DNA from: CAWCAW01 sp963714125
GTDB taxonomy: Bacteria; Actinomycetota; Acidimicrobiia; Acidimicrobiales; UBA8190
DNA: 64,000 bases
Assembly: GCA_963714125.1 (NCBI GenBank)
Contig: OY970234.1
Location: 1,426,001-1,490,000, forward strand
Direction: 5' to 3'
Each line of letters starts with the position of its first letter. The first letter of the stretch is position 1. The position numbers and the translations under genes are program-made. This document shows positions 8,878 to 18,154 of the stretch, in pieces. The notes under the pieces were generated by a model. The model ran no database searches, was not told the DNA's origin, and saw only the letters and a list, made by a program, of their open reading frames with translations.

Positions 8878-10325
8878 GTGAGCTGTACCCGCCGGCGGGT
8901 TCGTTGCGACCGCCGCCGCAAGGTGTTGCCGTGGCCGGCTTCGAGCAGTTGCTCGTCGTCGGGCGCCAGCGTGGGTACCTCACCCAAGACGATCTCATTC
9001 TCGTGCTGCAAGCCGTCGAGCTCTCCCACGACATCATCGAAGATGTGGTGGCGCGCGTACGCGTCGAAGGCATCGAGTACATCGAAGAGACGCGCGCCGA
9101 TGCCGCCCCGGTGCGCTTGGACGAGGCGGTGGCCGAAGCGGTGGCCGAAGTCGTCGTCGAAGCCCTCCCCACCGATCTCGTTGTGGTCGACAGCACCAAC
9201 GGCGCGCCCGCCGTCGAGGATGACGACGACGAAGACGACGGAGGGTTGGGCCCGAAGTCGCCGCTGCAGCGGCTGAGTCGCAAAGCCTTCAAACGGGCGC
9301 CGGCGGATGCGGTCATGGACCGGCAATCCGCCCGCACGGGCAAGGCCCGGGTGTCGTCGTACTCTTCCTCCGATCACGGGGGCGGTGCGGGCGCCGATCC
9401 CGTGCACACGTATCTCAAAGAGATCGGCAAAGTCCCCCTGCTTACCGGCGAGCTCGAGGTGGAGCTGGCCAAGCGCATCGAAGCCGGTACGGCCGCCTCG
9501 GACGAACTGGCGCAGCTGTGGGCGAAGGCGGAGGTCTTAGGTCAGCGTCCGCCCGCCGAGCAGCGCACTCCTTTGCAAATGCAGGTGCGACGCGGTCAGC
9601 AAGCTAAGGAAGCCTTGATCGAAGCCAACTTGCGTCTGGTCGTTTCGATCGCCAAGCGCTATCGCAACCGCGGTCTTGCCTTTCTCGATCTGATCCAAGA
9701 GGGCAACCTCGGCCTCATGCGGGCCGTCGAGAAGTTCGATTACACCAAGGGCTTCAAATTCTCGACCTACGCCACGTGGTGGATCCGCCAGGCCATCACG
9801 CGCGCCTTGGCCGACCAAGGTCGAACCATCCGCATTCCGGTGCACATGGTCGAGACGATCAACAAGGTGGTGCGCGTCCAGCGCCAGTTGCTCCAAGAGC
9901 TCGGACGAGAGCCTTCGGTGGAAGAGATCGCCGGCCGGGTGGAGTTCCCCATCGAACGAGTACGCGAGATCCAGCGCATCAATCAGGACACCGTCTCCCT
10001 TGAGCAGCCCATGGGAGATGAAGAGGACTTCAGCCTCTCTGACCTCATCGAGGACCAAGGTGCGGAGGTCCCCGATGATGCCGCCACGCGTTCCATGCTG
10101 CACGAGGCGGTGCGCGACGCGTTGGGGACGTTGCCCAAGCGTGAGCGTGAGGTCATGGAGCTTCGCTTCGGGCTCGAGGACGGCCGAGTGCGGACGCTCG
10201 AAGAGGTAGGCAAAGCCTTTGGTGTCACACGGGAGCGCATCCGCCAGATCGAGGCCAAGACGCTGGCCAAGTTGCGCCATCCCAATGCCGCACAACCCCT
10301 TCGGGATTTCCTCGACGAAGCCTGA
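8874..10325 (+). CDS. rpoD: Primary (group 1) RNA polymerase sigma factor
   Basis: The housekeeping sigma-70 factor that directs RNA polymerase to promoters. Residues 1-170 are an acidic, low-conservation N-terminus. Region 1.2 begins at DPVHTYLKEIGKVPLL. Region 2 contains LDLIQEGNLGLMRAVEKFD and FSTYATWWIRQAI. Region 3 starts at IRIPVHMVETINK, and region 4.2 has GVTRERIRQIEAKTL. At 483 residues it is a normal actinobacterial SigA/HrdB length. It overlaps dnaG and precedes two tRNA genes. Confidence 0.95.
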   Translation: MSELYPPAGSLRPPPQGVAVAGFEQLLVVGRQRGYLTQDDLILVLQAVELSHDIIEDVVARVRVEGIEYIEETRADAAPVRLDEAVAEAVAEVVVEALPTDLVVVDSTNGAPAVEDDDDEDDGGLGPKSPLQRLSRKAFKRAPADAVMDRQSARTGKARVSSYSSSDHGGGAGADPVHTYLKEIGKVPLLTGELEVELAKRIEAGTAASDELAQLWAKAEVLGQRPPAEQRTPLQMQVRRGQQAKEALIEANLRLVVSIAKRYRNRGLAFLDLIQEGNLGLMRAVEKFDYTKGFKFSTYATWWIRQAITRALADQGRTIRIPVHMVETINKVVRVQRQLLQELGREPSVEEIAGRVEFPIERVREIQRINQDTVSLEQPMGDEEDFSLSDLIEDQGAEVPDDAATRSMLHEAVRDALGTLPKREREVMELRFGLEDGRVRTLEEVGKAFGVTRERIRQIEAKTLAKLRHPNAAQPLRDFLDEA

Positions 10326-10388
10326 GGCACACTCCGTGGGTGTAACCGGAGGCGCTGCTATCTTCGTTAGGCCGTCTACGGCGCTTTT

Positions 10389-10461
10389 TCCGGGGTAGCT
10401 CAATTGGCAGAGCGAGCGGCTGTTAACCGCTAGGTTGAGAGTTCGAGTCTCTCCCCCGGAG
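10389..10461 (+). tRNA. tRNA-Asn (GTT)
   Basis: A full cloverleaf can be drawn. The acceptor stem pairs TCCGGGG with CCCCGGA, the D-stem is GCTC/GAGC, and the anticodon loop is CTGTTAA with anticodon GTT. The T-loop is TTCGAGT and the discriminator base is G. CCA is encoded directly after it (10462-10464). Confidence 0.97.
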
Positions 10462-10465
10462 CCAA

Positions 10466-10538
10466 GGGGCCGTAGCTCAGTGGTCAGAGCAGGGGACTCA
10501 TAATCCCTGGGTCGCAGGTTCGATCCCTGCCGGCCCCA
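10466..10538 (+). tRNA. tRNA with CAT anticodon (elongator Met, or possibly Ile2)
   Basis: The acceptor stem is GGGGCCG/CGGCCCC, the D-arm GCTC...GAGC, the anticodon loop CTCATAA and the T-loop TTCGATC. The first acceptor pair is a normal G-C, so this is not an initiator tRNA. CAT is read as Met by default. If the C is lysidinylated it would be Ile2, and sequence alone does not settle this. CCA is not encoded. Only four bases separate it from tRNA-Asn. Thirty-one bases of it recur at 16822-16852. Confidence 0.93.
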
Positions 10539-10676
10539 CTTTCGGCACCGATTTCAGTTTCTGCTCCGCGCCAACACCAGGGATCGGTGGGGCGCGTGCT
10601 TCCCCTTCTGCAGGGCGGCTCGTGTGGGGGCCTCGGACTACGATGAGGACGCGGGCGGGGTCGTGGGGTAAGCGCA

Positions 10677-13600
10677 ATGGTGACAACGGAACGCGTCTCT
10701 GATCGCGAGGTGCTGGCCCCGTACCTGCCGCGGCTCGTCATCGACTGGGTGGCCACCAACCCCGAGCGTCGGCACCAGACGGTGGACGGAACCATCGTCT
10801 ACGTCGACATTTCCGGATTCACCAAGCTCTCTGAGGCCCTGGCCACCCACGGCAAGATCGGAGCCGAAGAGCTGGCCGCCGCCATCGGCAACTGCTTCTC
10901 TCCTCTCCTCGATATCGCCTACGCCAACGGAGGACGGCTGCTCAAGTTCGGGGGCGACGCGCTGCTCCTGTTGTTCACCGGTCCGGCGCATGAGGCCAGG
11001 GGTTGTGGCGCCGCCTTTGAGATGCGCGCCGCCTTGCGGGTGGTGGGGCGGCTCACCCTGCTCGGACACCGCGTCGTGTTGCGTATGTCGGCGGGAATCC
11101 ACAGTGGGCGCTTCGACATGTTCTTGGTGGGGGGATCGCACCGCGAGTTGGTGGTGGCCGGGCCCGCCGCCAGCGCCACGGTGAGGATGGAGAGCGTGGC
11201 GGAGGCGGGAGAGATCCTTGTCAGTCCTTCTACGGTGTCGGCCCTGGAGCCGTCGGACCTCGGTGCCGCCAAACAAGAGGGACGTCTTCTGCGGCGAGCG
11301 CCCTCGGTGGCGCACGCCTTGCCAACCGGTATTGAACCTGTCGGGCCCGGAGGTGATCTGGCCGGGTGCGTACCGACGGCCATCGTGGACGCACTGCTCG
11401 GGTCGAGCCACGAGCCCGAGCACCGCCGGGTGGTGGTGGCCTTCGTGCACTTCGACGGGATCGACGCCATGGTGACCGGCGGTGGGCCGGGCGTGGCCGT
11501 CGAGTATCTGGACCGGCTCGTCACCGACGTCCAGGACGCCGTCGACACCCAGGAGGTGACCTTCCTCGGCACCGACATCGACCATGACGGCGGGAAGATC
11601 ATTCTCGTCGGCGGCGCCCCGTCGACGTCGGGGGACGACGAACACCGCATGCTGCTGGCCCTGCGCCAGGTCATGGAAACCGAACGCACGCCCCCCGTGC
11701 GCGTCGGGGTGAACCGGGGCCCTGTCTTTGCCGGCGACATCGGTCCGTCTTACCGACGCACGTTCACGGTCATGGGCGACGCCGTCAATCTGGCCGCCCG
11801 CCTCATGGCTAAGGCGGCGCCCGGTCACATCCTGGCTACGCCCGAGGTGGTGGAGCTGTCGTCGTCCACCTTTGCGGTGGCGCCGGTGGCGCCCTTTATG
11901 GTGAAAGGAAAGGCCCAACCCATCCACGCCGTCGATGTAGGAGCCCGCACCGGAGCCCGCATTGTCGATGCCGGCGGAGGTTTCCCGCTCGTCGGCCGGC
12001 ACCACGAAATGGAAGTGTGGGGCGCCGGCGTGGAAGCGGCCCGGGCGGGGTCGGGAACGGTCGTCGAGCTGGTGGGCGAGCCCGGGGTAGGCAAGTCCCG
12101 GCTGGTCGAAGAGTTCACGTCGGTGGCCGGCGCTATGGAGATGTTGTCGGTGGCGTGCGAGTACTACCAGTCCTCCACGCCGTATGGCGCGCTGCGGAGC
12201 CTGGTGCGCAGTGTCCTCGGGCTCAACGAGTCGGGCGCAGCTGTCACCGCCGCGCAGCTCATGGGCGTATTGGCGCAGCGGGCTCCGGCGCTGGTGCCGT
12301 GGGCGCCCCTGGTGGGTGCGGTCATGGACGTCGACGTCCCCGCCACCGCGCAGACGAGCGACCTTGAGCCCGAGTTCTGGAGGGTTCGGCTCAGTGAAGT
12401 GGTGACCGAGTTGCTCGGTTCCGTCTTGTCCTCGGCCACCGTGCTCGTGGTGGAAGACAGCCACTGGATGGACGAGGCGTCGGCCGAGGTGTTCCGCCAT
12501 GTCGTCGCGGCGGCGGGGGATCACCCGTGGCTCTTGTGTTTTACCCGTCGTGATGTCGAAACCGGCCTCGTCCTGGCCGGGGAGCCGTTCACCTGCCTGC
12601 GTCTCGAGCCACTGGGCGACGCCGAGGCCACTGAACTCGTCCTGATGGCGGCACACGACGCGCCGCTTCCGGCCCACGAGGTAGCGGCCTTGGCGGAGCG
12701 CTCCGGGGGCAACCCCCTCTTCTTGCGGGAGCTGGTGGCGGCGGCGCGCGATGCGCAGGATATCGATGCGCTTCCTGACTCGGTCGAGGCCGTCATCGCG
12801 GCGCGCATCGACCGGTTGTCGGCCGATGATCGTCACCTTCTGCGTCGGCTATCGGTACTCGGGCGCAGCGCCCCCTTCGAGCTTCTGGGTGCGGTGCTCG
12901 ACGACGTCCCCGCTCCGAGCGACGTCATCTGGACTCGATTGGGAGAATTCGCGGCGCCCGACGGCAGTGGCAACTTGGTCTTCCGTCATGCGCTGCTGCG
13001 CGACAGTGCCTATGACGGTCTTTCTTACCGGCTGCGGCGTCGGCTGCACGCCCGAGCCGGGGAGGCCATTCGCCTCGCCGCCGGCAACGCGCCCGAGGAG
13101 CAAGCTGAGTTGCTCTCGCTGCATTACCTGCAGGCGCAGGAATACCAGGACGCGTGGACGTACTCGCTGGTGGCGGCCGAACGAGCGCGGGCGGTATACG
13201 CCAACATCGAGGCGGCCGGGTTTTTCGAGCGGGCCCTGGCGGCGTCACGCCGGTTGCCGGAGCTGACCGACAACCAGCTGGCCGAAGTGCATGAGGCGTT
13301 GGGCGATGCCCGGGACCGAAGCGGCGGCTACTTACTGGCGGCCCACCAGTTCCGCGCGGCGCGGCGCTTGCGGCGCACCGATTCGCTTGCCGATGCCCGT
13401 CTCATGCTGAAGCTGTCACGCATACAAGGTTGGCTGGACCGCTATGCCAACGCCCTGAGCTGGATCACCCGAGCGTTGCGCCGGCTCCAGGGCGATGACA
13501 GCCTGGCCGCCCAGCGCCAACGGGCCCAGCTGCTGGCCTGGTACGGGCGCTTCTGCCAGGAGCAGGGGCACCACCGCCGCGCCATCACGTGGTGCACCCG

Positions 13601-14498
13601 GGCGGTCGAGGAGGCCGAGCTCGCCGACGAGAAGGATGCCCTGGCCAACGCCCTGGCCGTGTTGGACTGGGCCCACATGGAGCTGGGCACGCTCGAGGAG
13701 CCCACCAACTGGACGCGGGGCCTGGCCCTCATGGAGGAGCTCGGCGACCTGCAAGGTCAGGGCCGGATGCTGAACTCTCTGGGGATATTCGCCTATTTCC
13801 GGGGCCAGTGGGACGAGGCCATCGAGCTGTACGGCCGGGCCCAGCAGATGGCCCGCCGGGTGGGCAACGCCGTCCATCTGGCCATCTTCGAGGGCAACAT
13901 GGCCGAAATCGCCCTCGACCAGGGCCGGGCGCAAGAGGCGGAGCGGCTCTTTGAATCGGTGGCCCGCACGTGCCGCGCCGCCGGTCATCGCTCGGGTGAG
14001 GCGCATGTCACCGGCAGCCTGGCGCGCGCCGCGGGCCGGCTCGGTCGCTACGACGATGCCGACCGCCTGTTCGACCAAGCCCGTCAGCACGCCGAGGAGC
14101 TGGGCGGCCAGGCCGAGCTGGTCGAGGTCGGAGCGCGCTGGGCTGAGTGCCGGTTGCTGGCCGGGGACATCGACGATGCCCTGGGTCGAGCCGATGTCGA
14201 GCTGCTCCGGGCCCGAGCGCTGGGCGGCGTGGCCCCTCAGCTGCCCCTCTTACACCGGGTGCGCGGCGTGGTCCTGGCCCGCCAGGGCGATGACCTGGGG
14301 GCGTCTGATGCGCTGCAGCAGAGCCTGGAGGCGGCGCACTTCCTGAAGGCGGACTACGAGGCGGCCCTCACCATGGGGGTGCTGGCGGCCCTGGGGTGGG
14401 AGTACCAGCAGCGGGCCCCCGGTGAGTTGGCCCGGGAGAGTGCCCGCATCCTCGACGGCCTCGGGGTGGTGAGCGTCCCCGACCTCCTGGCCAGGTAG
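10677..14498 (+). CDS. Tandem class III cyclase - AAA ATPase - TPR protein (soluble adenylyl cyclase-like)
   Basis: A 1273-residue cytoplasmic signalling protein. Cyclase domain 1 (about residues 40-200) has both metal aspartates (YVDISGFT and KFGGDALL), but the catalytic Asn of the VNLAAR motif is replaced by Ser. Domain 2 (about 240-420) lacks both aspartates (FVHFDGID and ILVGGAPS aligned to them) but keeps GDAVNLAARL. The halves thus look complementary, like C1 and C2 of mammalian ADCY10. Next come an AAA-type NTPase with Walker A GEPGVGKS (about 465) and Walker B VLVVEDSHW, then helical TPR-like repeats to the C-terminus. Same order as ADCY10. The product (cAMP or cGMP) and activator are unknown. 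Confidence 0.85.
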   Translation: MVTTERVSDREVLAPYLPRLVIDWVATNPERRHQTVDGTIVYVDISGFTKLSEALATHGKIGAEELAAAIGNCFSPLLDIAYANGGRLLKFGGDALLLLFTGPAHEARGCGAAFEMRAALRVVGRLTLLGHRVVLRMSAGIHSGRFDMFLVGGSHRELVVAGPAASATVRMESVAEAGEILVSPSTVSALEPSDLGAAKQEGRLLRRAPSVAHALPTGIEPVGPGGDLAGCVPTAIVDALLGSSHEPEHRRVVVAFVHFDGIDAMVTGGGPGVAVEYLDRLVTDVQDAVDTQEVTFLGTDIDHDGGKIILVGGAPSTSGDDEHRMLLALRQVMETERTPPVRVGVNRGPVFAGDIGPSYRRTFTVMGDAVNLAARLMAKAAPGHILATPEVVELSSSTFAVAPVAPFMVKGKAQPIHAVDVGARTGARIVDAGGGFPLVGRHHEMEVWGAGVEAARAGSGTVVELVGEPGVGKSRLVEEFTSVAGAMEMLSVACEYYQSSTPYGALRSLVRSVLGLNESGAAVTAAQLMGVLAQRAPALVPWAPLVGAVMDVDVPATAQTSDLEPEFWRVRLSEVVTELLGSVLSSATVLVVEDSHWMDEASAEVFRHVVAAAGDHPWLLCFTRRDVETGLVLAGEPFTCLRLEPLGDAEATELVLMAAHDAPLPAHEVAALAERSGGNPLFLRELVAAARDAQDIDALPDSVEAVIAARIDRLSADDRHLLRRLSVLGRSAPFELLGAVLDDVPAPSDVIWTRLGEFAAPDGSGNLVFRHALLRDSAYDGLSYRLRRRLHARAGEAIRLAAGNAPEEQAELLSLHYLQAQEYQDAWTYSLVAAERARAVYANIEAAGFFERALAASRRLPELTDNQLAEVHEALGDARDRSGGYLLAAHQFRAARRLRRTDSLADARLMLKLSRIQGWLDRYANALSWITRALRRLQGDDSLAAQRQRAQLLAWYGRFCQEQGHHRRAITWCTRAVEEAELADEKDALANALAVLDWAHMELGTLEEPTNWTRGLALMEELGDLQGQGRMLNSLGIFAYFRGQWDEAIELYGRAQQMARRVGNAVHLAIFEGNMAEIALDQGRAQEAERLFESVARTCRAAGHRSGEAHVTGSLARAAGRLGRYDDADRLFDQARQHAEELGGQAELVEVGARWAECRLLAGDIDDALGRADVELLRARALGGVAPQLPLLHRVRGVVLARQGDDLGASDALQQSLEAAHFLKADYEAALTMGVLAALGWEYQQRAPGELARESARILDGLGVVSVPDLLAR

Positions 14499-14611
14499 GT
14501 CGCGCCCAACGCGGTTGCTCCGTCTGCTCCGGCCACTTATTGTGCTGACAATCACTACGAGTGCACAACGCGTTGACACTCTGTGCATTCGACCTTCATA
14601 GGAGGAAGTCG

Positions 14612-16342
14612 ATGATCAGAACTGCGAGACGCGGACTGATGATGTTCTTAGGCGTCGCGTTGATGGTGACAGCGGGGACCCTCGTGGCGACGGCCGCTCC
14701 CACCGCCAGCGCGTCCTCGATCTGTCCCAATGTCGGGTCGGGCACGGGCTGCGCCTACATGATCACGATCAATTCCAACGGGACTGTGTCGATCGCGGCC
14801 GGTGCGAACACCAAGCCCATCGACAGCGGGTTCGAAGGCCAAGGTGACGACGTCATCGTCGGGGTGCTGAACAACTCCAATGGGATCGTGCACAGCGTCA
14901 CGCTGACGGGCACGGGGAGAGACCAGTTGTTCGGGTTCGACAGCGACGAGATCTGCACGTACAACTTCACCAGTGACGCCTACTGCGCCACCAACGACAA
15001 CGGCGGGCCGTCCTACACGACGTTGCGCAACGGAACCAAGGAAGTCGGCGCCGGCGGCAAGAATCCCTATGACTCTGAAGGCCCCGACAACACGTTCTCG
15101 GGCATCAGCGCCAGCCAAGACATTGGAACGGTGAACTTCACCACCGCCCTCACGCCGCAGGGGACGACGTACCTGTGCCTGGAGCAACCACCCACCTCCA
15201 CGGCCAAGGGCACCGCCGTCATCACCCCCGGTCTGGTCGTCAGCGCACCGACCATTACGGGTGCCGTCGAGGGGGCCAACGTCAACGACGTGACGGCGTT
15301 CACCGACACGGGGTCGATCTCGCCGGCGACCGGGTTCGCGGCCACCATCAACTGGGGCGACGGCAACTCCAGCACGGGAACCGTGGGCGGATCGGCTGGT
15401 TCCTATACCGTGAGCGGCTCCCACGTCTACCAGGAGTTCGGGACCTACAACGCCTCGGTCACCGTCAACGACACTGCCCTTGCTCTCAATACCGCCACGT
15501 CCGCCACCGGCACCGTGAACGTGGCCGACGCCACGTTAACGGCGCAGAACCCGGGCCCGACGATCTCACCGCAAGAGACGGGCCAGTCGTTCACGGCGGT
15601 AGTGGGCTACTTCACCGATGCCGACACGTACTCACCCTCGTCGGAGTTCGACGGCACCACGATCTCGTGGGGAGACGGCACCACCAGCACGGTGGCGAGC
15701 GGGGACGTCGCTATCTCGGGCTCGGGCGGGTCGTTTACCGTCACGGGCACACACTCCTACGGTGCCAGTGGGACAACGGCCAGCCCGGTGGTGGTGAACA
15801 TCGTCGATGACGGCGGACAGACCGCCACGGTCACGGACAACAACGTGCAGGTGGCCGACTCCGTCCAGCTCTGCAGTGGCAGCTGCACCGGCAGCCTGAC
15901 ATCCGGCCCCGTGACAGCGAACGACTCGACCGACAACTCGGGTGACCTGTTGCTGTCGGGCGCCGCCAACACGGGCCAGCTCAGCTGTGGCGACGGATTC
16001 GAGCACGCGCCCACGGTGATCAGCGAGGCCAACACGTTTACCAACGTCGGTAATTCGACGATCACCGACGTCGAGACCTTTTTGGCGGCCGATGGCGTGG
16101 TCAATGACTCGGACCCCGGCGACCACGGAGAGTTCTTGGTGTGCTTCTCGAGCCCGGGCTTCTCGTTCACCGATATCACCGGTGCCTCGGTGACCCAAGG
16201 CCTACTCCCCATCTGCAATCCGTTTGTGGCCGCGGTGGGTCCGTGCGCGGACATCGACATCTCGCCCAACGGGTCGACCGTCACCGAGACGATCACCTAC
16301 CCGGCCATCGACGCCGCCCAAAACGACCCGCAGCACGTCTAA
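14612..16342 (+). CDS. Secreted protein with two PKD-like beta domains
   Basis: A 576-residue exported protein. The ATG is preceded by AGGAGG at 14599-14604, which decides against an in-frame codon 51 bases upstream. A signal peptide of about 30 residues ends at an AxA-type site (TASA). Two beta-sandwich repeats contain the PKD-like pattern INWGDGNSS...GSHVY and ISWGDGTTS...GTHSYG. The C-terminal 150 residues contain paired cysteines and no anchor that I can see. The substrate or partner is unknown. The protein ends without a TM segment or sorting motif, so it is probably released. Confidence 0.7.
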   Translation: MIRTARRGLMMFLGVALMVTAGTLVATAAPTASASSICPNVGSGTGCAYMITINSNGTVSIAAGANTKPIDSGFEGQGDDVIVGVLNNSNGIVHSVTLTGTGRDQLFGFDSDEICTYNFTSDAYCATNDNGGPSYTTLRNGTKEVGAGGKNPYDSEGPDNTFSGISASQDIGTVNFTTALTPQGTTYLCLEQPPTSTAKGTAVITPGLVVSAPTITGAVEGANVNDVTAFTDTGSISPATGFAATINWGDGNSSTGTVGGSAGSYTVSGSHVYQEFGTYNASVTVNDTALALNTATSATGTVNVADATLTAQNPGPTISPQETGQSFTAVVGYFTDADTYSPSSEFDGTTISWGDGTTSTVASGDVAISGSGGSFTVTGTHSYGASGTTASPVVVNIVDDGGQTATVTDNNVQVADSVQLCSGSCTGSLTSGPVTANDSTDNSGDLLLSGAANTGQLSCGDGFEHAPTVISEANTFTNVGNSTITDVETFLAADGVVNDSDPGDHGEFLVCFSSPGFSFTDITGASVTQGLLPICNPFVAAVGPCADIDISPNGSTVTETITYPAIDAAQNDPQHV

Positions 16343-16358
16343 GCACGTACGACCGGCC

Positions 16359-16391
16359 GTCTCCGAGTAGGCGTAAGCGCCACTCGGAGAC
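16359..16391 (+). terminator. Hairpin after secreted protein gene
   Basis: A perfect 10 bp inverted repeat (GTCTCCGAGT / ACTCGGAGAC) with a 13-base loop starts 17 bases after the stop codon. There is no T-run, so it may be a factor-independent terminator of the L-shaped kind or an mRNA-stabilising hairpin. Confidence 0.5.
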
Positions 16392-16526
16392 GTAGCCGGG
16401 ACCGGCGCCAGCGGTGATCGGCACCGGCCCCGTGTTCACAGAGCCGTCATGCGGTGGAAGCCCGCCGTTCACGTCCTGTCCGTAGCCTGGTTATGGCAAG
16501 ACGACGCTGAACGAAGGGAGTCCTCG

Positions 16527-16613
16527 GTGCGCAAATTCCGCGATCTCCTCCACCTTTTGCGGGTCTCACTCGGTGTCACGAGATGGGCCCTCAGACCTTT
16601 TCACCCCACCTGA
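16527..16613 (+). CDS. Possible 28-residue micro-ORF
   Basis: A GTG preceded by a purine-rich GAAGGGAG opens a short frame encoding an Arg/Leu-rich amphipathic peptide that ends at TGA. It sits in the gap between the secreted protein gene and the CAT-tRNA relic. The evidence is only the start-site context and the amphipathic composition, so it may not be translated. Confidence 0.2.
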   Translation: MRKFRDLLHLLRVSLGVTRWALRPFHPT

Positions 16614-16671
16614 CGGTTGGCATTGAGCAGGACGTAGCCGCCCCCCTGGCTGCGTTTTGACCTCCGTGACA

Positions 16672-16715
16672 CGAAGGAGCCGGTTTTCGTCGCCCCGACG
16701 GAGCCGGCTCCTTCG
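16672..16715 (+). terminator. Strong 12 bp hairpin in intergenic region
   Basis: A perfect 12 bp inverted repeat (CGAAGGAGCCGG / CCGGCTCCTTCG) encloses 20 bases. It lies in the 547-base gap 16343-16889, which otherwise holds the hairpin at 16359, a possible micro-ORF and the tRNA relic. No T-run follows on either strand. It may terminate transcription or be a small structured RNA. Confidence 0.4.
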
Positions 16716-16821
16716 TCGCGCTCGGGTCGGGTTTGGTTGTGAAGGAGATCTGAAGCGTACGGGTGCGAGGCAAGCCTGCCTATAGTGCTCAGGACCACCT
16801 ATGGCCTCGTGTGACCGCACC

Positions 16822-16852
16822 AGCAGGGGACTCATAATCCCTGGGTCGCAGG
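16822..16852 (+). repeat. Relic of the CAT tRNA (31 bp identical to 10488-10518)
   Basis: Thirty-one bases covering the end of the D-arm, the whole anticodon arm and half of the T-stem are identical to the tRNA at 10466. The following T-arm is degenerate, the D-arm is missing, and no acceptor stem can be made. It is a tRNA pseudogene, or the worn distal attachment repeat of an ancient integration in that tRNA. Confidence 0.75.
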
Positions 16853-16889
16853 GTCTATCCCCGGTGGTCTCACGCGGGGGAGCGCGCCG

Positions 16890-17243
16890 GTGAACATCGA
16901 GGAGTTCTACGCCGCCGACGAGCGCCGACGTCGCTCCGAAGAGGTGGAGCTTGGCACCGAATGGCATGACGCTGACGGGGCGCGCTTTGAGCTGTCGTGG
17001 GTGGCCGACACCGGTGAGCTGTACGCCATGCGCGAACCCAAGTTGCGTGATTTTCCGCACCAAGTCACCAACGACGTACTGGTGGTCCATGTGCTCGGCC
17101 AGGTGGCCGGGCGCGACGAGCTGGATACGCTCCTGGCCGGTTGGCAGGACGCCATGAACGAACCCGACGGCATGACGTGGTTGACCACGCGGCTCGGGCC
17201 CGCTGACGCGTCGGCTCCCGGCGCCACTACATCGAGTAAGTGA
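16890..17243 (+). CDS. Hypothetical protein, 117 residues
   Basis: The GTG start has a GGGGGAG 8-14 bases upstream. The protein is soluble, acidic in the N-terminal half (IEEFYAADERRRRSEEVELG) and has mixed alpha/beta character. No signal peptide, TM segment or recognised motif is visible. It is followed after 9 bases by a gene for a membrane-anchored protein, so the two may form a unit. I do not recognise the family. Confidence 0.6.
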   Translation: MNIEEFYAADERRRRSEEVELGTEWHDADGARFELSWVADTGELYAMREPKLRDFPHQVTNDVLVVHVLGQVAGRDELDTLLAGWQDAMNEPDGMTWLTTRLGPADASAPGATTSSK

Positions 17244-17252
17244 GGCCAGCGA

Positions 17253-18080
17253 GTGAGTGACGACGCCGACGTCTCGAGTGAAGCGAGCGAAGCGAGTGAT
17301 CCAGAGGTCGTCAGCGAAGAGAGCGATCTCGACGTCGAAACGGAGCCCGCGTATCGCAACGACGGCGTTTCTCCGCATGCGGTGTTGGGGTTGTTCATGA
17401 TCCTTGTGGCCGGTGGTATCGCGTTGTCCATCGTCACGGCACCGCCCGTGGCGCGTGAGCAGTTGCACGCGGCGGCTGCCAACACGGCGGCCGCGTCGAG
17501 CTTCGTCCTTGTCGACTCCACCGTGGTCACCACCACCGGTGCCGGGGGCGCGGCGGGAACGGTGGTCGGACGCAACCGTGTGTCGGTCGTCTATCAGGCT
17601 CCCGACAAAGTGAGCGAGACCCGCGCCGGCTCTTCGGGGTCGGTATCGGTGATCGAGATCGGGGCCAAGAGCTACGAGCGCGTCAGCGGCAGTAAGTGGG
17701 TGCAGTTGCCGTCGACGGGCGGAGCGGGAGGGTCCCAAGGTGGAGAGGCGGCCGAGGACCTTCTCCTGCCTCTGCAGTCTCTGACGGCCGCCACCGGCGT
17801 GGTGCGCAGCGGCCAGACCTACCGGTTCGATCCCGGCGACCTCCCTGAGCTCCTGGCCACGTTCGGCCTTGAGACCTCTGATAGCCGGCCCGTGTCGACC
17901 TCGTTCTCCGCCACCGTGTCGGGGGAGAACGCCACGTCCCTGCGCATTGCGGCCAACTTGGGTGCCCACCAGGCCGTTATCGACCTGGCCTACGACTCCA
18001 TCGGCACGGCCCCGGCGGTGACGGCCCCGCCGGCTGGCGACCTCATCTCTCCGGCCAAGCTCCCCACTACGGGAGGCTGA
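17253..18080 (+). CDS. Membrane-anchored extracytoplasmic protein, unknown function
   Basis: 275 residues starting at GTG. Residues 1-42 are highly acidic and cytoplasmic. One TM helix at about 45-66 (LGLFMILVAGGIALSIV) is followed by an external domain with the pattern YQAPDKV...IEIGAKSYERVSGSKWV. This resembles the beta-rich LppX/LprG-like lipoprotein fold that binds lipids in other actinobacteria, but there is no lipobox here. The assignment to that fold is tentative. It ends with a PTTGG tail. Confidence 0.6.
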   Translation: MSDDADVSSEASEASDPEVVSEESDLDVETEPAYRNDGVSPHAVLGLFMILVAGGIALSIVTAPPVAREQLHAAAANTAAASSFVLVDSTVVTTTGAGGAAGTVVGRNRVSVVYQAPDKVSETRAGSSGSVSVIEIGAKSYERVSGSKWVQLPSTGGAGGSQGGEAAEDLLLPLQSLTAATGVVRSGQTYRFDPGDLPELLATFGLETSDSRPVSTSFSATVSGENATSLRIAANLGAHQAVIDLAYDSIGTAPAVTAPPAGDLISPAKLPTTGG

Positions 18081-18154
18081 CAGGGCTGGCTGTCTTTATC
18101 GGCTTCGCCTCCGGTACGATTCGGCCGGAACATGTTCCAATTCGAGGAGGGGAC

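Noticed and set aside
10466..10538. Initiator tRNA-fMet
   Set aside because: The acceptor stem starts with a normal G-C pair, whereas initiators have a mismatch there.
10638..12836. 732-codon minus-strand frame opposite the cyclase gene
   Set aside because: Antisense to a gene with clear domains; composition (His, Gly, Arg) is typical of shadows.
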